From contig DASXUX010000052.1 of the NCBI GenBank assembly GCA_036504595.1, positions 173,481 to 237,480 on the forward strand: DNA of 64,000 nt, written 5' to 3'. The translations under genes were made by a program, and so were the position numbers. Position 1 is the stretch's first letter. Every line of letters begins with the position of its first letter. This DNA comes from DASXUX01 sp036504595 (GTDB lineage Bacteria > Planctomycetota > SZUA-567 > H5-PLA8). The notes under the pieces are model-generated. The model searched no databases and had not been told where the DNA came from. It saw only the letters and a program-made list of their open reading frames with translations. Below are positions 50,440-58,509 of this stretch, one piece after another.

Positions 50440-52385
50440 TGTCCCGTCGCCGACGTAAGCGCTTCGTTCGAAACCAACGCTTCCGGTCCCGACGGTTTGT
50501 TTTGCGGCGGTTCAGGCGGCTTGTCTTGCGGCGGTTGCGGCGGCGTTGACGCGAAGCCGTGCTGCGTTTTTTCCCAGTACCACGGATTCGTGAACAGTTG
50601 CTTGAAGCCCTTCACTGCCGCAATGGAAATCAGCACCCAATAGATCGGAACCAGCAGCGCGAACGGAATCAAATCCGGCAGCTTGCGCTTAAAGCAGGAG
50701 ATCATCCCCAGCGCGACAAAAATAAAGTTCGCGAAGAACAGCATGAATGCCGCCGGGAAAAAGAGCTGCGAAACCAGCGACCACGAATCGATCGCGGAGA
50801 TCCGTTCCCGCGCCTGAGCCGCCGTGATGCCGCCCTTCTTCAAATAACTCGACGCCGTATTCCAGATCGTCACATTGGAGTAGCGTTCTTCGTCCACCAC
50901 GTTGGTGTAGTACAGCTTCCAATCGAGCAGCGCTTCCTTCAGGTTCGTCGTGTCATCGACCTTGATGCGCGCGATCGGCCCGGGCAGCGCGTGAGCGATC
51001 GGTTCGCGCAGCAAGTACGTGCCGGTCATCGCCCAGAAGAGCAGGTTCAGCAGCAGCATCAGCGACAGGCCGCCGACGGTGAAGCGGAAGGTCATGGCGT
51101 GATAGAAGCCCAACGGGCGTTCGCCTTCGCGTTTCATCCAGCGCTTGAAGCGGAGACCCAGCGTGCCCAACGCGGAAACCGCCGCCGTCAGGCACGAAGC
51201 CGCTGCGATCCACCACAGCGCCTTCACGTACGGAATCAGTTCCGGCCGCAGATCGGGCTTCTGCAAATCGGAGTTCAGCACGCGGCACAGCATGTAGAAG
51301 CCCACCGCCAGCAGCAGCGTGGGGACGTACGATTCGCGCGAATGGACCAGATGCGTCTGCACGTAACCTTTGATCCAGCGGCTGCGCTGGCGCGTCCAGT
51401 TTCCAATTCTGCAGTTCGCTTCTTCCCAAGTCGTGGAATCCAGCACTTCGGTTGAGTACCCTCGCCGCGCCAGGCGCATGCCCAGGTCGCAGTCTTCGGT
51501 CACGTTGAAGGGGTCCCAGCCGCCGACCTGCTGTAAAATGTCGGTCCTAAAGTGATTCGACGTGCCGCCCAACGGAATCGGCGCCCACAACGCGTGAAGA
51601 CCGGGCAGATACAGGTCGAACCAGTTCGTGTATTCCAGCGTGAAGAAGCGCGTCAAGGCGTTCTGCCGAGCGTTGAAATAATTGAGCTTCGCCTGCAAGC
51701 ACGCCACGCGGCTCTTGCCGGCTTTCTCCAATCGCTGGAAAACAACAATCGATTTCTTGAGCTGATCGTTTTCGGGCTGGTCTTCGGCGTCGAAGATCAC
51801 CAGATACTTGCCGCGGGCTTTGGCAAGCCCATGATTGCACGCGCGCGGCTTGGTCCTCGGTTCGTGCGATGAAACTTTCGGGCAAACGATGACTTCCACG
51901 CACTTGGGCAACTGGTCGAACACTTCATCGATCTTTGCGCGCGTGGGGACGTCGTCTTCTTCCAGCAGCAGTTTGACGTCCAGCTTTTCGAGCGGGTAGT
52001 TCAACTGCGTCACGGTGCGCGCGATCTTCTGCGCAACCTCCGGCTCCTTATACATCGGCACCAGCACCGTGTAGATCGGCAGATCTTCGTCTTTTAGCTC
52101 CTCGATCTCTTTTTCGGTCACGCGCTGTTCATGCGAAAAGAACCATGCCAGCGCCACGCCAAGCAACCTGAACAGAATCACCGCGGCGTAAAAGCCGCAG
52201 AGCGAAAAGGTCAGCACCGTGAACGTGATTTTCGTATCGCGCAGGTAGCAGAGCAGCAGCGCAACGGCGACCAGCGTGTAGCACAGAATCTGCCGCTTAT
52301 TAAACGTCTGCGCAGCGCAGACTTCCTTGTGCTGCTCGAAAAACTCGCGCGAGTATTTGTCTGTGATCCGGTCAGCAGAGAGTAT
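50436..52385 (-). CDS. Cellulose-synthase-like membrane glycosyltransferase (GT2)
   Basis: About 649 residues. After two N-terminal TM segments comes the GT-A domain: TVLVPMYKEPEVAQKIARTV, VIFDAEDQPEND (DxD site), FNVTEDCDLGMRL (TED base) and TRQRSRWIKGYVQTHL (QxxRW-like product site), then four to five C-terminal TM helices. This is the processive beta-glycan synthase pattern. The first canonical start is GTG 52217, but the frame is open and coding-like to a GGGAGG at 52399-52394 with an ATA codon (52385) eight bases after it; the extra 56 residues (RITDKYSREFFEQHKEVCAA, ILCYTLVAVALLLCYLR) contain the first TM helix. I therefore extend to 52385. No PilZ domain is present. Confidence 0.88.
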   Translation of the reverse strand: MLSADRITDKYSREFFEQHKEVCAAQTFNKRQILCYTLVAVALLLCYLRDTKITFTVLTFSLCGFYAAVILFRLLGVALAWFFSHEQRVTEKEIEELKDEDLPIYTVLVPMYKEPEVAQKIARTVTQLNYPLEKLDVKLLLEEDDVPTRAKIDEVFDQLPKCVEVIVCPKVSSHEPRTKPRACNHGLAKARGKYLVIFDAEDQPENDQLKKSIVVFQRLEKAGKSRVACLQAKLNYFNARQNALTRFFTLEYTNWFDLYLPGLHALWAPIPLGGTSNHFRTDILQQVGGWDPFNVTEDCDLGMRLARRGYSTEVLDSTTWEEANCRIGNWTRQRSRWIKGYVQTHLVHSRESYVPTLLLAVGFYMLCRVLNSDLQKPDLRPELIPYVKALWWIAAASCLTAAVSALGTLGLRFKRWMKREGERPLGFYHAMTFRFTVGGLSLMLLLNLLFWAMTGTYLLREPIAHALPGPIARIKVDDTTNLKEALLDWKLYYTNVVDEERYSNVTIWNTASSYLKKGGITAAQARERISAIDSWSLVSQLFFPAAFMLFFANFIFVALGMISCFKRKLPDLIPFALLVPIYWVLISIAAVKGFKQLFTNPWYWEKTQHGFASTPPQPPQDKPPEPPQNKPSGPEALVSNEALTSATGQ

Positions 52386-52486
52386 GGTGAACGCCTCCCA
52401 TCAAGCACTTCGTTTTGCAACCGTAACATATTACACCGGCTCAATAAATAATACAGACGAACAGTACTGAAGTTTCAGTAAATTTC

Positions 52487-52638
52487 GTGTGGCACGGGCA
52501 GGCCGACGGCGCGGCTTCTTGCGCCGTCGGATTGCCCGTGAATCCCGCGCGACCTCTGCACGGGCAATCCGCGCCGCGAACAGCCGTGGGTTCTTGATAT
52601 CGACGCACCGTACGCGGCGCGGCCTGCCCGTGCCACAC
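52487..52638. repeat. Three-hairpin structured repeat, second member
   Basis: The outer arms GTGTGGCACGGGCAGGCCG (52487-52505) and their exact reverse complement (52620-52638) pair over 19 bp. Inside: GACGGCGC-GGCTTCTT-GCGCCGTC (52505-52528), GGATTGCCCGTG/CACGGGCAATCC (52529-52540; 52559-52570) and GCGCCGCG/CGCGGCGC (52571-52578; 52613-52620). Same architecture and hairpin-1 loop as 9299-9409, with different stem sequences. It lies in the 337-bp divergent gap (52386-52722) before glyA. Confidence 0.85.
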
Positions 52639-52653
52639 CACCCAAAGATTCCG

Positions 52654-52681
52654 TTGCAACCCGCGCCGTTTGCTTAATACT
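52654..52681 (+). promoter_or_regulatory. Possible glyA promoter
   Basis: TTGCAA (52654-52659) and AATACT (52676-52681) with a 16-bp spacer, about 42 bases before the glyA start. Weak match; no operator or glycine-riboswitch sequence is visible. Confidence 0.35.
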
Positions 52682-52722
52682 GGAGCGAAAACGTTGTCAG
52701 ACAGAAAGGAACCCGACTGACC

Positions 52723-54039
52723 ATGCTCAACGACCTGCAGCGCGCCGATCCGGAAGTCTTCGAGGCCGTCCGCAATGAAGTCAAACGCCAGCAAACCCAG
52801 CTCGAAATGATCGCCAGCGAGAATCACGTCTCGCTCGCGGTGCTCGAAGCCATGGGCACCGTGCTGACGAATAAATATGCCGAAGGCTATCCCGGGAAAC
52901 GCTATTACGGCGGCTGCGAATATGTCGATGTGGCCGAAAATCTGGCGCGCGAACGAGCCAAGCAGCTTTTCGGAGCCGCTTATGCCAACGTGCAGCCTCA
53001 TTCCGGCACGCAGGCGAACATGGCCGTTTACTTCTCCTTCGTCAAGCTTGGCGAAACGATCATGGGCATGAACCTGTCCCACGGCGGCCACTTGACGCAC
53101 GGTTCCCCGGTGAACTTCTCCGGCCAGCTATATAAATTCGTCCCCTACGGCGTCAACAAGGACACAGAATGCATCGACTACGATGAAGTCGCCGCGATGG
53201 CTCAAAAAGAGCGCCCGAAGATGATCACCGTCGGCGCCAGCGCTTACTCCCGAGCCATCGATTACGCCCGCTTCCGCCAGATCGCCGATTCGGTCGGCGC
53301 ATTCCTCTTCGCGGATATCGCGCACCCGGCCGGCCTGATCGCCAAAGGCCTCCTCCCCAGCCCACTCCCGCACTGCCACGTGGTGACGACCACGACGCAC
53401 AAAACGCTTCGCGGCCCGCGCGGCGGCTTGATCCTGATGGGCAAAGATTTTGAGAATCCGTTCGGACAGAAAGCGGCAAAGAGCGGCCGCGTGAAGATGA
53501 TGTCCGAACTGATCGACAGCATGGTCATCCCGGGCATTCAGGGAGGCCCGCTGATGCATGTCATCGCCGCTAAGGCCGTCGGCTTCAAGGAGAGCTTGCA
53601 GCCCTCCTTTACTGATTACGGCCGCCAGGTCATCAAGAACGCCCAAACGCTCGCTGAAGCTCTCGTTTCGCGCGGCTACCACGTCATCTCTGGCGGCACA
53701 GACAACCATCTGATGCTCATCGACCTGCGCAACAAGAAGCTGACGGGCAAAATCGCCAGCGATGTGCTCGACAAAATCGGCCTGACCGTCAACAAGAACT
53801 CCGTCCCGTTCGATACCAGCTCGCCGCTCGACCCGGCGGGCATTCGAGTCGGCTCGCCTGCCTGCACGACTCGCGGCCTGAAGGAAAAGGAGTTCACGAT
53901 CATCGCCGACATCATGGATCGCGCGATCTCCAATCCAAAGGATAATGTTGAACACCAGAAGCTGCGTCAGAGAACCCAGGAACTGTGCGACGCATTCCCG
54001 TTGTATGGACCGATGATGAAAGACCTGTTCTCAAGATAA
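52723..54039 (+). CDS. glyA: Serine hydroxymethyltransferase
   Basis: 438 residues, close to the family length of about 415-430. PLP enzyme that converts serine and tetrahydrofolate to glycine and methylene-THF. Visible: SENHVSLAVLEAMGTVLTNK, YPGKRYYGGCEYVD, VQPHSGTQANMAVYFS, LSHGGHLTHGS, the PLP-lysine segment TTTTHKTLRGPRGG and the C-terminal FDTSSPLDPAGIRVGSPACT. ATG 52723; AAAGGA lies about 13 bases upstream. It is divergent from the glycosyltransferase gene and followed by an intergenic hairpin repeat. No partner genes are adjacent. Confidence 0.96.
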   Translation: MLNDLQRADPEVFEAVRNEVKRQQTQLEMIASENHVSLAVLEAMGTVLTNKYAEGYPGKRYYGGCEYVDVAENLARERAKQLFGAAYANVQPHSGTQANMAVYFSFVKLGETIMGMNLSHGGHLTHGSPVNFSGQLYKFVPYGVNKDTECIDYDEVAAMAQKERPKMITVGASAYSRAIDYARFRQIADSVGAFLFADIAHPAGLIAKGLLPSPLPHCHVVTTTTHKTLRGPRGGLILMGKDFENPFGQKAAKSGRVKMMSELIDSMVIPGIQGGPLMHVIAAKAVGFKESLQPSFTDYGRQVIKNAQTLAEALVSRGYHVISGGTDNHLMLIDLRNKKLTGKIASDVLDKIGLTVNKNSVPFDTSSPLDPAGIRVGSPACTTRGLKEKEFTIIADIMDRAISNPKDNVEHQKLRQRTQELCDAFPLYGPMMKDLFSR

Positions 54040-54040
54040 G

Positions 54041-54135
54041 TCTAGAGTCTGGAGTCTTGAGTCTGGAGTCTTCTGAAATCGCGGCTCCGGGGTAGATAGA
54101 CTCCAGACCCTGGACTCCCAGACTCCAGACTTTGG
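54041..54135. repeat. GACTCCAGAC/TCTGGAGTC hairpin repeat after glyA
   Basis: Direct units of TCTGGAGTC (54047-54071) pair with GACTCCAGAC units (54109-54131) around a 35-base loop. Same simple-repeat family as 40082 and 46432. Confidence 0.65.
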
Positions 54136-54142
54136 GCTCCCT

Positions 54143-55012
54143 ATGCCGGTACGGCTGACCGTCCCCACTTCCCTCGCCGGTCCCACCTTCCCAAAGGCGC
54201 TGGACCAGCACGTGACCTGGAATCTCTCCGTCCTGGACCTCGACGACGGCGTGTATGGAAAGCCGATCGACGAACTAAACCTTACCGATGTCCGCCGAGC
54301 CGTCGCGGTGCTCGAAGAACGCAACCTTTCCGTCTACTGCCTGTCCACCAGTCTCTTCGGTCAGGAAATCGAGCGTGGCCGGGACTACTTCCGCCTGCAT
54401 CACCTCGCTCGTCTCGACCGCGTACTGAAAATCGCGGAAGTTCTCAAACCGCGCCTGATCCGCCTGCTCGCTCCGCAAACGATCAAGCGCAAGGATATGA
54501 AAGACAGCTTCGACTTTCTCCGCACGCATGGCCGCTGGGTGCTGGAAATATTTCAGGAAGCCATCGACCGCATCGATCTCAAAGGCTTCCGCGCAACGAT
54601 TCAGAATCAGGCTGGCGAGTGCATCTTCTCCAACGTGCAGGAGATTCTCTCCTTCTTTAAGGAGCTCGGCAACCGTGAGCGTGTTTGCTTGAGCTGGGAT
54701 GTGCAAAGCTTGTGGCAGATGGGCACGTTCCCGAGCGTTGACGTTTACGAAAAGCTCAAGCCCGTGTTTGGCTATTATCATCTGCGCGGGGGCCAGCACG
54801 ACGGACTCCGTCCCGACCTGCGCTGGCGAAGCTGCCTTGAAGACGCAAGCTGGCCGGTCCTGGAAGTGACCCGCCGTGTGGTGAAAGACGGCTTCAGCCC
54901 CGTCATCTGCGTCGATCGTTCACTCGGCATCCCGCGCCCCGATTACGACTATGGCAACTGCACCGAACGCGACATCTGGTTTCTCCGCAAATCCATCCCC
55001 GAATTCCGGTAA
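54143..55012 (+). CDS. Sugar phosphate isomerase/epimerase-like TIM-barrel protein
   Basis: 289 residues. The xylose-isomerase/AP-endonuclease-2-like TIM barrel is suggested by alternating strands and helices with AVAVLEERNLSVYCLSTSLF, FRATIQNQAGECIFSNVQEI, the metal-binding-like CLSWDVQSLWQMG, YYHLRGGQHDG and the closing LEVTRRVVKDGFSPVICVDR. Proteins of this type isomerise or epimerise sugars with a divalent metal; the substrate cannot be predicted. It starts about 100 bp after glyA on the same strand, separated by a simple-repeat hairpin. ATG 54143 without an obvious Shine-Dalgarno. Confidence 0.7.
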   Translation: MPVRLTVPTSLAGPTFPKALDQHVTWNLSVLDLDDGVYGKPIDELNLTDVRRAVAVLEERNLSVYCLSTSLFGQEIERGRDYFRLHHLARLDRVLKIAEVLKPRLIRLLAPQTIKRKDMKDSFDFLRTHGRWVLEIFQEAIDRIDLKGFRATIQNQAGECIFSNVQEILSFFKELGNRERVCLSWDVQSLWQMGTFPSVDVYEKLKPVFGYYHLRGGQHDGLRPDLRWRSCLEDASWPVLEVTRRVVKDGFSPVICVDRSLGIPRPDYDYGNCTERDIWFLRKSIPEFR

Positions 55013-55046
55013 GCGTTCAGGAAAAGTTTGACGTGCCGTTTCCGCT

Positions 55047-55079
55047 CCCTGAACCCTGAACCCCGAACCCTGAACCCTG
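55047..55079. repeat. GAACCCTGAACCC simple repeat
   Basis: Four units between two convergent genes. The complementary GGGTTCAGGG string also occurs at 4355, 4547 and 8662. Confidence 0.65.
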
Positions 55080-55082
55080 CCG

Positions 55083-58000
55083 TTATCGGGCGTTCATGAT
55101 GATCAGGCGGCCGTCCTGGGTGGCGATGTACAGGACGTCGTTGAGTTCCATCACGCTGGTGGGCGCGCGGCCCTGCTCGGCGCCTTCCACCGGGTATTGC
55201 CAATAGGAATGGCCATCTTCCACGGAGATCGCATAGAGCGTGCCGAAGTGCGAGACGGCATACAGGTTCTTGCCCAGGAACATCGGCATCTCAATGCTCC
55301 CGTCCAACGGCCGCTTCCAGATCAGCGCCGGGCGGCCGGCGTTGCGATCGCGCGAGTACTTGCTGATGACCCCGTCGCGTGTGGCCACGTAGATGCTGTC
55401 GGGCGCCACCAGCGTCGCGATGGCTTCCTCCAGCGGCTGCCGGGGCGCCAGCTCCCAGACGCGCGCGCCCTGTTGCAGGTCGAGCACCGTCACGCGGCCG
55501 TCTTGATGCACAAGCGCCGCGAGACTTTCACGCGTCGTTTCGGGGAGCGTGTTGAGCGGCGACATCGCGGCCTTTAAGTCCACGCTCCAACTCTCACGGC
55601 CGTCGATGATATTCAGACAGCCCAGGCGGCCTCGCGTCGTCATGAACACGAACTGTCCGGCCGGCCGCGGCGCCAAGCCGGTTGCGAAACTGATTTCGCC
55701 AGCCTTGGCGGACGGATCGCCGGGCTGTTCCCACATCGGCGTAGACGGCTTTTCAAGGTCGTACGCGCGGATCTTGCCGTCCGCACAGCCGGTGGCCATC
55801 AGCGGCTTGCCGCCTTGCAGAGACACGGCTTCGAGATGCGGCCAGCCGATGGGTTCGAAAGGTAAGCGGAGCAGTTCGTGGAATTTTTGCGTGGCCGGAT
55901 CGATCTCGAGCACCTTGCCCACGCGCAGCGAAAGCAGGAACTTGCCGTCGCCCTTGGGCTGAAGCGGAAACCGCGGATACCACCAGCTCTTGTCCGGAAC
56001 CATTTTGTCGGCGCCGCCGGCGGGATTCGGATAGGTGCTGGCGTTCTCATTAAAGAGGTTGTCCACGGACCAGACGACTTGCCGAGCGGCCGGGTCAAAC
56101 GCCGAGAGTTTGGTGCCGTGAAGAATCAGCAGCATGTTGCCAAGGGCGCGAACGGGAGCGTAGATGGCCGGCTTGAACGAGATGCTATTTTCCAGAAGCT
56201 TGCGGCGCAGCGTTTCGTGGATCTCAAGGTCGCCGATGCCCAGGTGCGCAAAGCGGCGCTCGTTGGCGGGTTCGTACCCCGCCAGTTCGAATTTCAGCGT
56301 GAATGGTTTGGCCACCGGTTGAAAACGCTGCAGCGGCGTCTGCCCGACGACTTCATCGTCGATGCGAACCGTGGCGCCGGCGGGCGTGCTGGCGATCTGC
56401 AGGGGAACTTCGAGATTCAGGCCTTCGACGATCGCAGAGAATTCCTTCATCAGCTCGCGGTAGAGCTGCAGGCCTTGTTCCTTGTCGCCGCGCGTATAGC
56501 GCTCGCGAGCGTCGCCGGCGCGGGCTTTGATGCGATCCACAACGGCCTGATGCATCTCCGCCCTGGCGCGGGCCGTGTCGGTCAACTCGAATTCGGGGTA
56601 CTCACGCTGGATGCGTTGCAGAGTCTTCAGCGCATCCAGGTACAATCCACGGGCCGCAACCGCATCGACGGCTTTCAAATCCTGCGTGAGCAGTTCGAGC
56701 CTGGCGTTCAGCCGCTTGGCTTCGTGCTCCCCGCGTTCGGCAATTTCCAACTCGGGCCATTCGGTCCCAGCAGCCTGAAAAAGCACGATCGCCTTCTCGC
56801 CGTGATGGGCGGCGAGCTCGTTGTCGGCCTCGCGCACCTTGGCCGCCGCCCGCTGCTTGACGGCGTCCAGATCCTTCTGCAGTCCCAGAAGCTGATCGTG
56901 CTCCAGCGATCCGGGTTCGAGCAACGTCGCGAGCTGGGCGCACAGCTTCTGCGCGTCGGCGTACTTGTGGCGCTCGACCGCCTGGCTGGCGTCCGCGAGC
57001 CGCGCGCGGCGCTCGCCCTGCGCCTTCTCGAGCTCGCGCTGCTTGCTGAGTTCCGCCACACGTTCGAGAGCGGTTTTCACGCGAGGAATGATGGGGCTGT
57101 CGGGCAGTTTTTCGGTCAAATCCTTGAGCAGCGCGCTGTACTCCGCTTTGGCCGCGTCGAGGTTGGTCTTCTCCAGGCGCGCCAGGCGTTCCAGGAGTTG
57201 CTCGGCAAACGCGCTATCCTGAAGCTGCAAGCTCTCAATCTGCTCCTGGACCAGCTTGTACGTGGGGCTGCTCTTGTCGCGAATCTTGATCTGAAACGCT
57301 TGCCAGGTCGCCACGGCCTTCTGGAACTGGTTGCGCCGCCTGGCGTCATCGGCCTCCTGGTACGCCTTTTGATACGCTTCGTGCATGCCCGGCGGGGGCC
57401 GCAGTGAGAACGAAAGCCAGTACGTCGCGGCGATCGCGGCAAACCCCGCCACCGTCAGCATGGCGACGCGCTTGATGGTCTGCCGCCGCTTGAAGCGTTC
57501 CGCCGCTTCACGGTAGCTGACCGTCTCGACGCCTTCGACGGAAGCGCCCGCGGCCTGCGCGCGGCGAATCGCTTCGATGGTCTCCTCGATCAGATCCTGA
57601 AGCTCCGTCTGCTCCGCTTCGGTCTGCGCGGCCTCCTGCAGCCGGCGGTAGACGTACAGCGCGTCGGAGAACCGTCCGTTGCCGCGATGATCGGCGGCCA
57701 GGAAGCGCAGTTCGCCGGCCGGATAGGGATAGAGCCAGCCTTCGTCGAGCAGCTTGACGATGGTCTTGCAGACCGACAGGCGTCCCATGCAACTGCGCTT
57801 GACGGTCGTCTCGATCGTGCGGCCTTCCTTGAGCAGCTTGAAAATGTGCTGCGTCACCGAACTGGCTCGCGCCGCAAGCTCTTCGCCTTTGGGGGTGACC
57901 TTGAAGCACAGGTAGGGCGTCGGGAGCCGGCCTTCGATCAACTCCCAATCCGCGGCGCGGCGGCTGGCCTCCGCGACCAGCAGTTGCGGATCGATGAGCA

Positions 58001-58454
58001 TGCGCTGCAGAGTGGTGTCGGTGCTTTCTTTGGAAGCCGCTTCGTCGAGCGACTGCTCGCCATCGAATTCGAAGCTCGCATTCTTCCATGTAAAGAGGTC
58101 GTAGATTTCCTCTTCGACCTGGAAGCGCAGGGAATCGACGATCTGCTGAGGCTTGACCATGCCCTGCTTGATCAGCACATCCCCCAGCCGGCTGCGCTGC
58201 TGCGTGCCACGCTGAATCTTCAGGGCTTCGTCCAGTTGGGTTTCGGTGAGCAGGCCGCGGGCGACCAGCAGATCGCCGATCCGCGCGCGCTCGGCCAGCT
58301 TGTCGGAAAGCACGGCGATTTCGCCTTCCGCGATGGCGATGACTTTTTCGCCAAGGTCGCTGCGCACCGTCAATACGCCGGTGGCCCGCTGAGAAGCCAG
58401 CGTCTGCAGCAGTTGCGCAAAGCCGATACTGTCCAGCTCGCCCTTCAGGTTCAT
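55083..58454 (-). CDS. DUF4388-coiled-coil-PEGA-beta-propeller membrane protein
   Basis: 1123 residues. The N-terminus is a DUF4388 domain (GELDSIGFAQLLQTLASQRA, ATGVLTVRS, GEIAVLSD; a second unit GDVLIKQGMVKPQQIVDSLR), associated with signalling proteins. One TM helix lies at about 330-352 (VAMLTVAGFAAIAATYWLSF). The exported part has a long helical, TPR-like or coiled-coil section (about 355-685), a PEGA-like beta unit (IASTPAGATVRIDDEVVGQT, FTLKFELAGYEP) and a PQQ/WD-type propeller (about 780-1123, with repeated QQGARVWELAP, GHSYWQYP and VLYIATQDGRLIIM). The start MNLKGELD is ATG 58454. It looks like a sensor or scaffold that couples cytoplasmic DUF4388 to a surface propeller. The lipoprotein gene upstream is on the same strand, 55 bp away. 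Confidence 0.8.
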   Translation of the reverse strand: MNLKGELDSIGFAQLLQTLASQRATGVLTVRSDLGEKVIAIAEGEIAVLSDKLAERARIGDLLVARGLLTETQLDEALKIQRGTQQRSRLGDVLIKQGMVKPQQIVDSLRFQVEEEIYDLFTWKNASFEFDGEQSLDEAASKESTDTTLQRMLIDPQLLVAEASRRAADWELIEGRLPTPYLCFKVTPKGEELAARASSVTQHIFKLLKEGRTIETTVKRSCMGRLSVCKTIVKLLDEGWLYPYPAGELRFLAADHRGNGRFSDALYVYRRLQEAAQTEAEQTELQDLIEETIEAIRRAQAAGASVEGVETVSYREAAERFKRRQTIKRVAMLTVAGFAAIAATYWLSFSLRPPPGMHEAYQKAYQEADDARRRNQFQKAVATWQAFQIKIRDKSSPTYKLVQEQIESLQLQDSAFAEQLLERLARLEKTNLDAAKAEYSALLKDLTEKLPDSPIIPRVKTALERVAELSKQRELEKAQGERRARLADASQAVERHKYADAQKLCAQLATLLEPGSLEHDQLLGLQKDLDAVKQRAAAKVREADNELAAHHGEKAIVLFQAAGTEWPELEIAERGEHEAKRLNARLELLTQDLKAVDAVAARGLYLDALKTLQRIQREYPEFELTDTARARAEMHQAVVDRIKARAGDARERYTRGDKEQGLQLYRELMKEFSAIVEGLNLEVPLQIASTPAGATVRIDDEVVGQTPLQRFQPVAKPFTLKFELAGYEPANERRFAHLGIGDLEIHETLRRKLLENSISFKPAIYAPVRALGNMLLILHGTKLSAFDPAARQVVWSVDNLFNENASTYPNPAGGADKMVPDKSWWYPRFPLQPKGDGKFLLSLRVGKVLEIDPATQKFHELLRLPFEPIGWPHLEAVSLQGGKPLMATGCADGKIRAYDLEKPSTPMWEQPGDPSAKAGEISFATGLAPRPAGQFVFMTTRGRLGCLNIIDGRESWSVDLKAAMSPLNTLPETTRESLAALVHQDGRVTVLDLQQGARVWELAPRQPLEEAIATLVAPDSIYVATRDGVISKYSRDRNAGRPALIWKRPLDGSIEMPMFLGKNLYAVSHFGTLYAISVEDGHSYWQYPVEGAEQGRAPTSVMELNDVLYIATQDGRLIIMNAR

Positions 58455-58509
58455 AGATTAATAGCGCCTGCGAGTTCAGAATGCCTTTTCAAAGCCGCGA
58501 TAGTATAAC

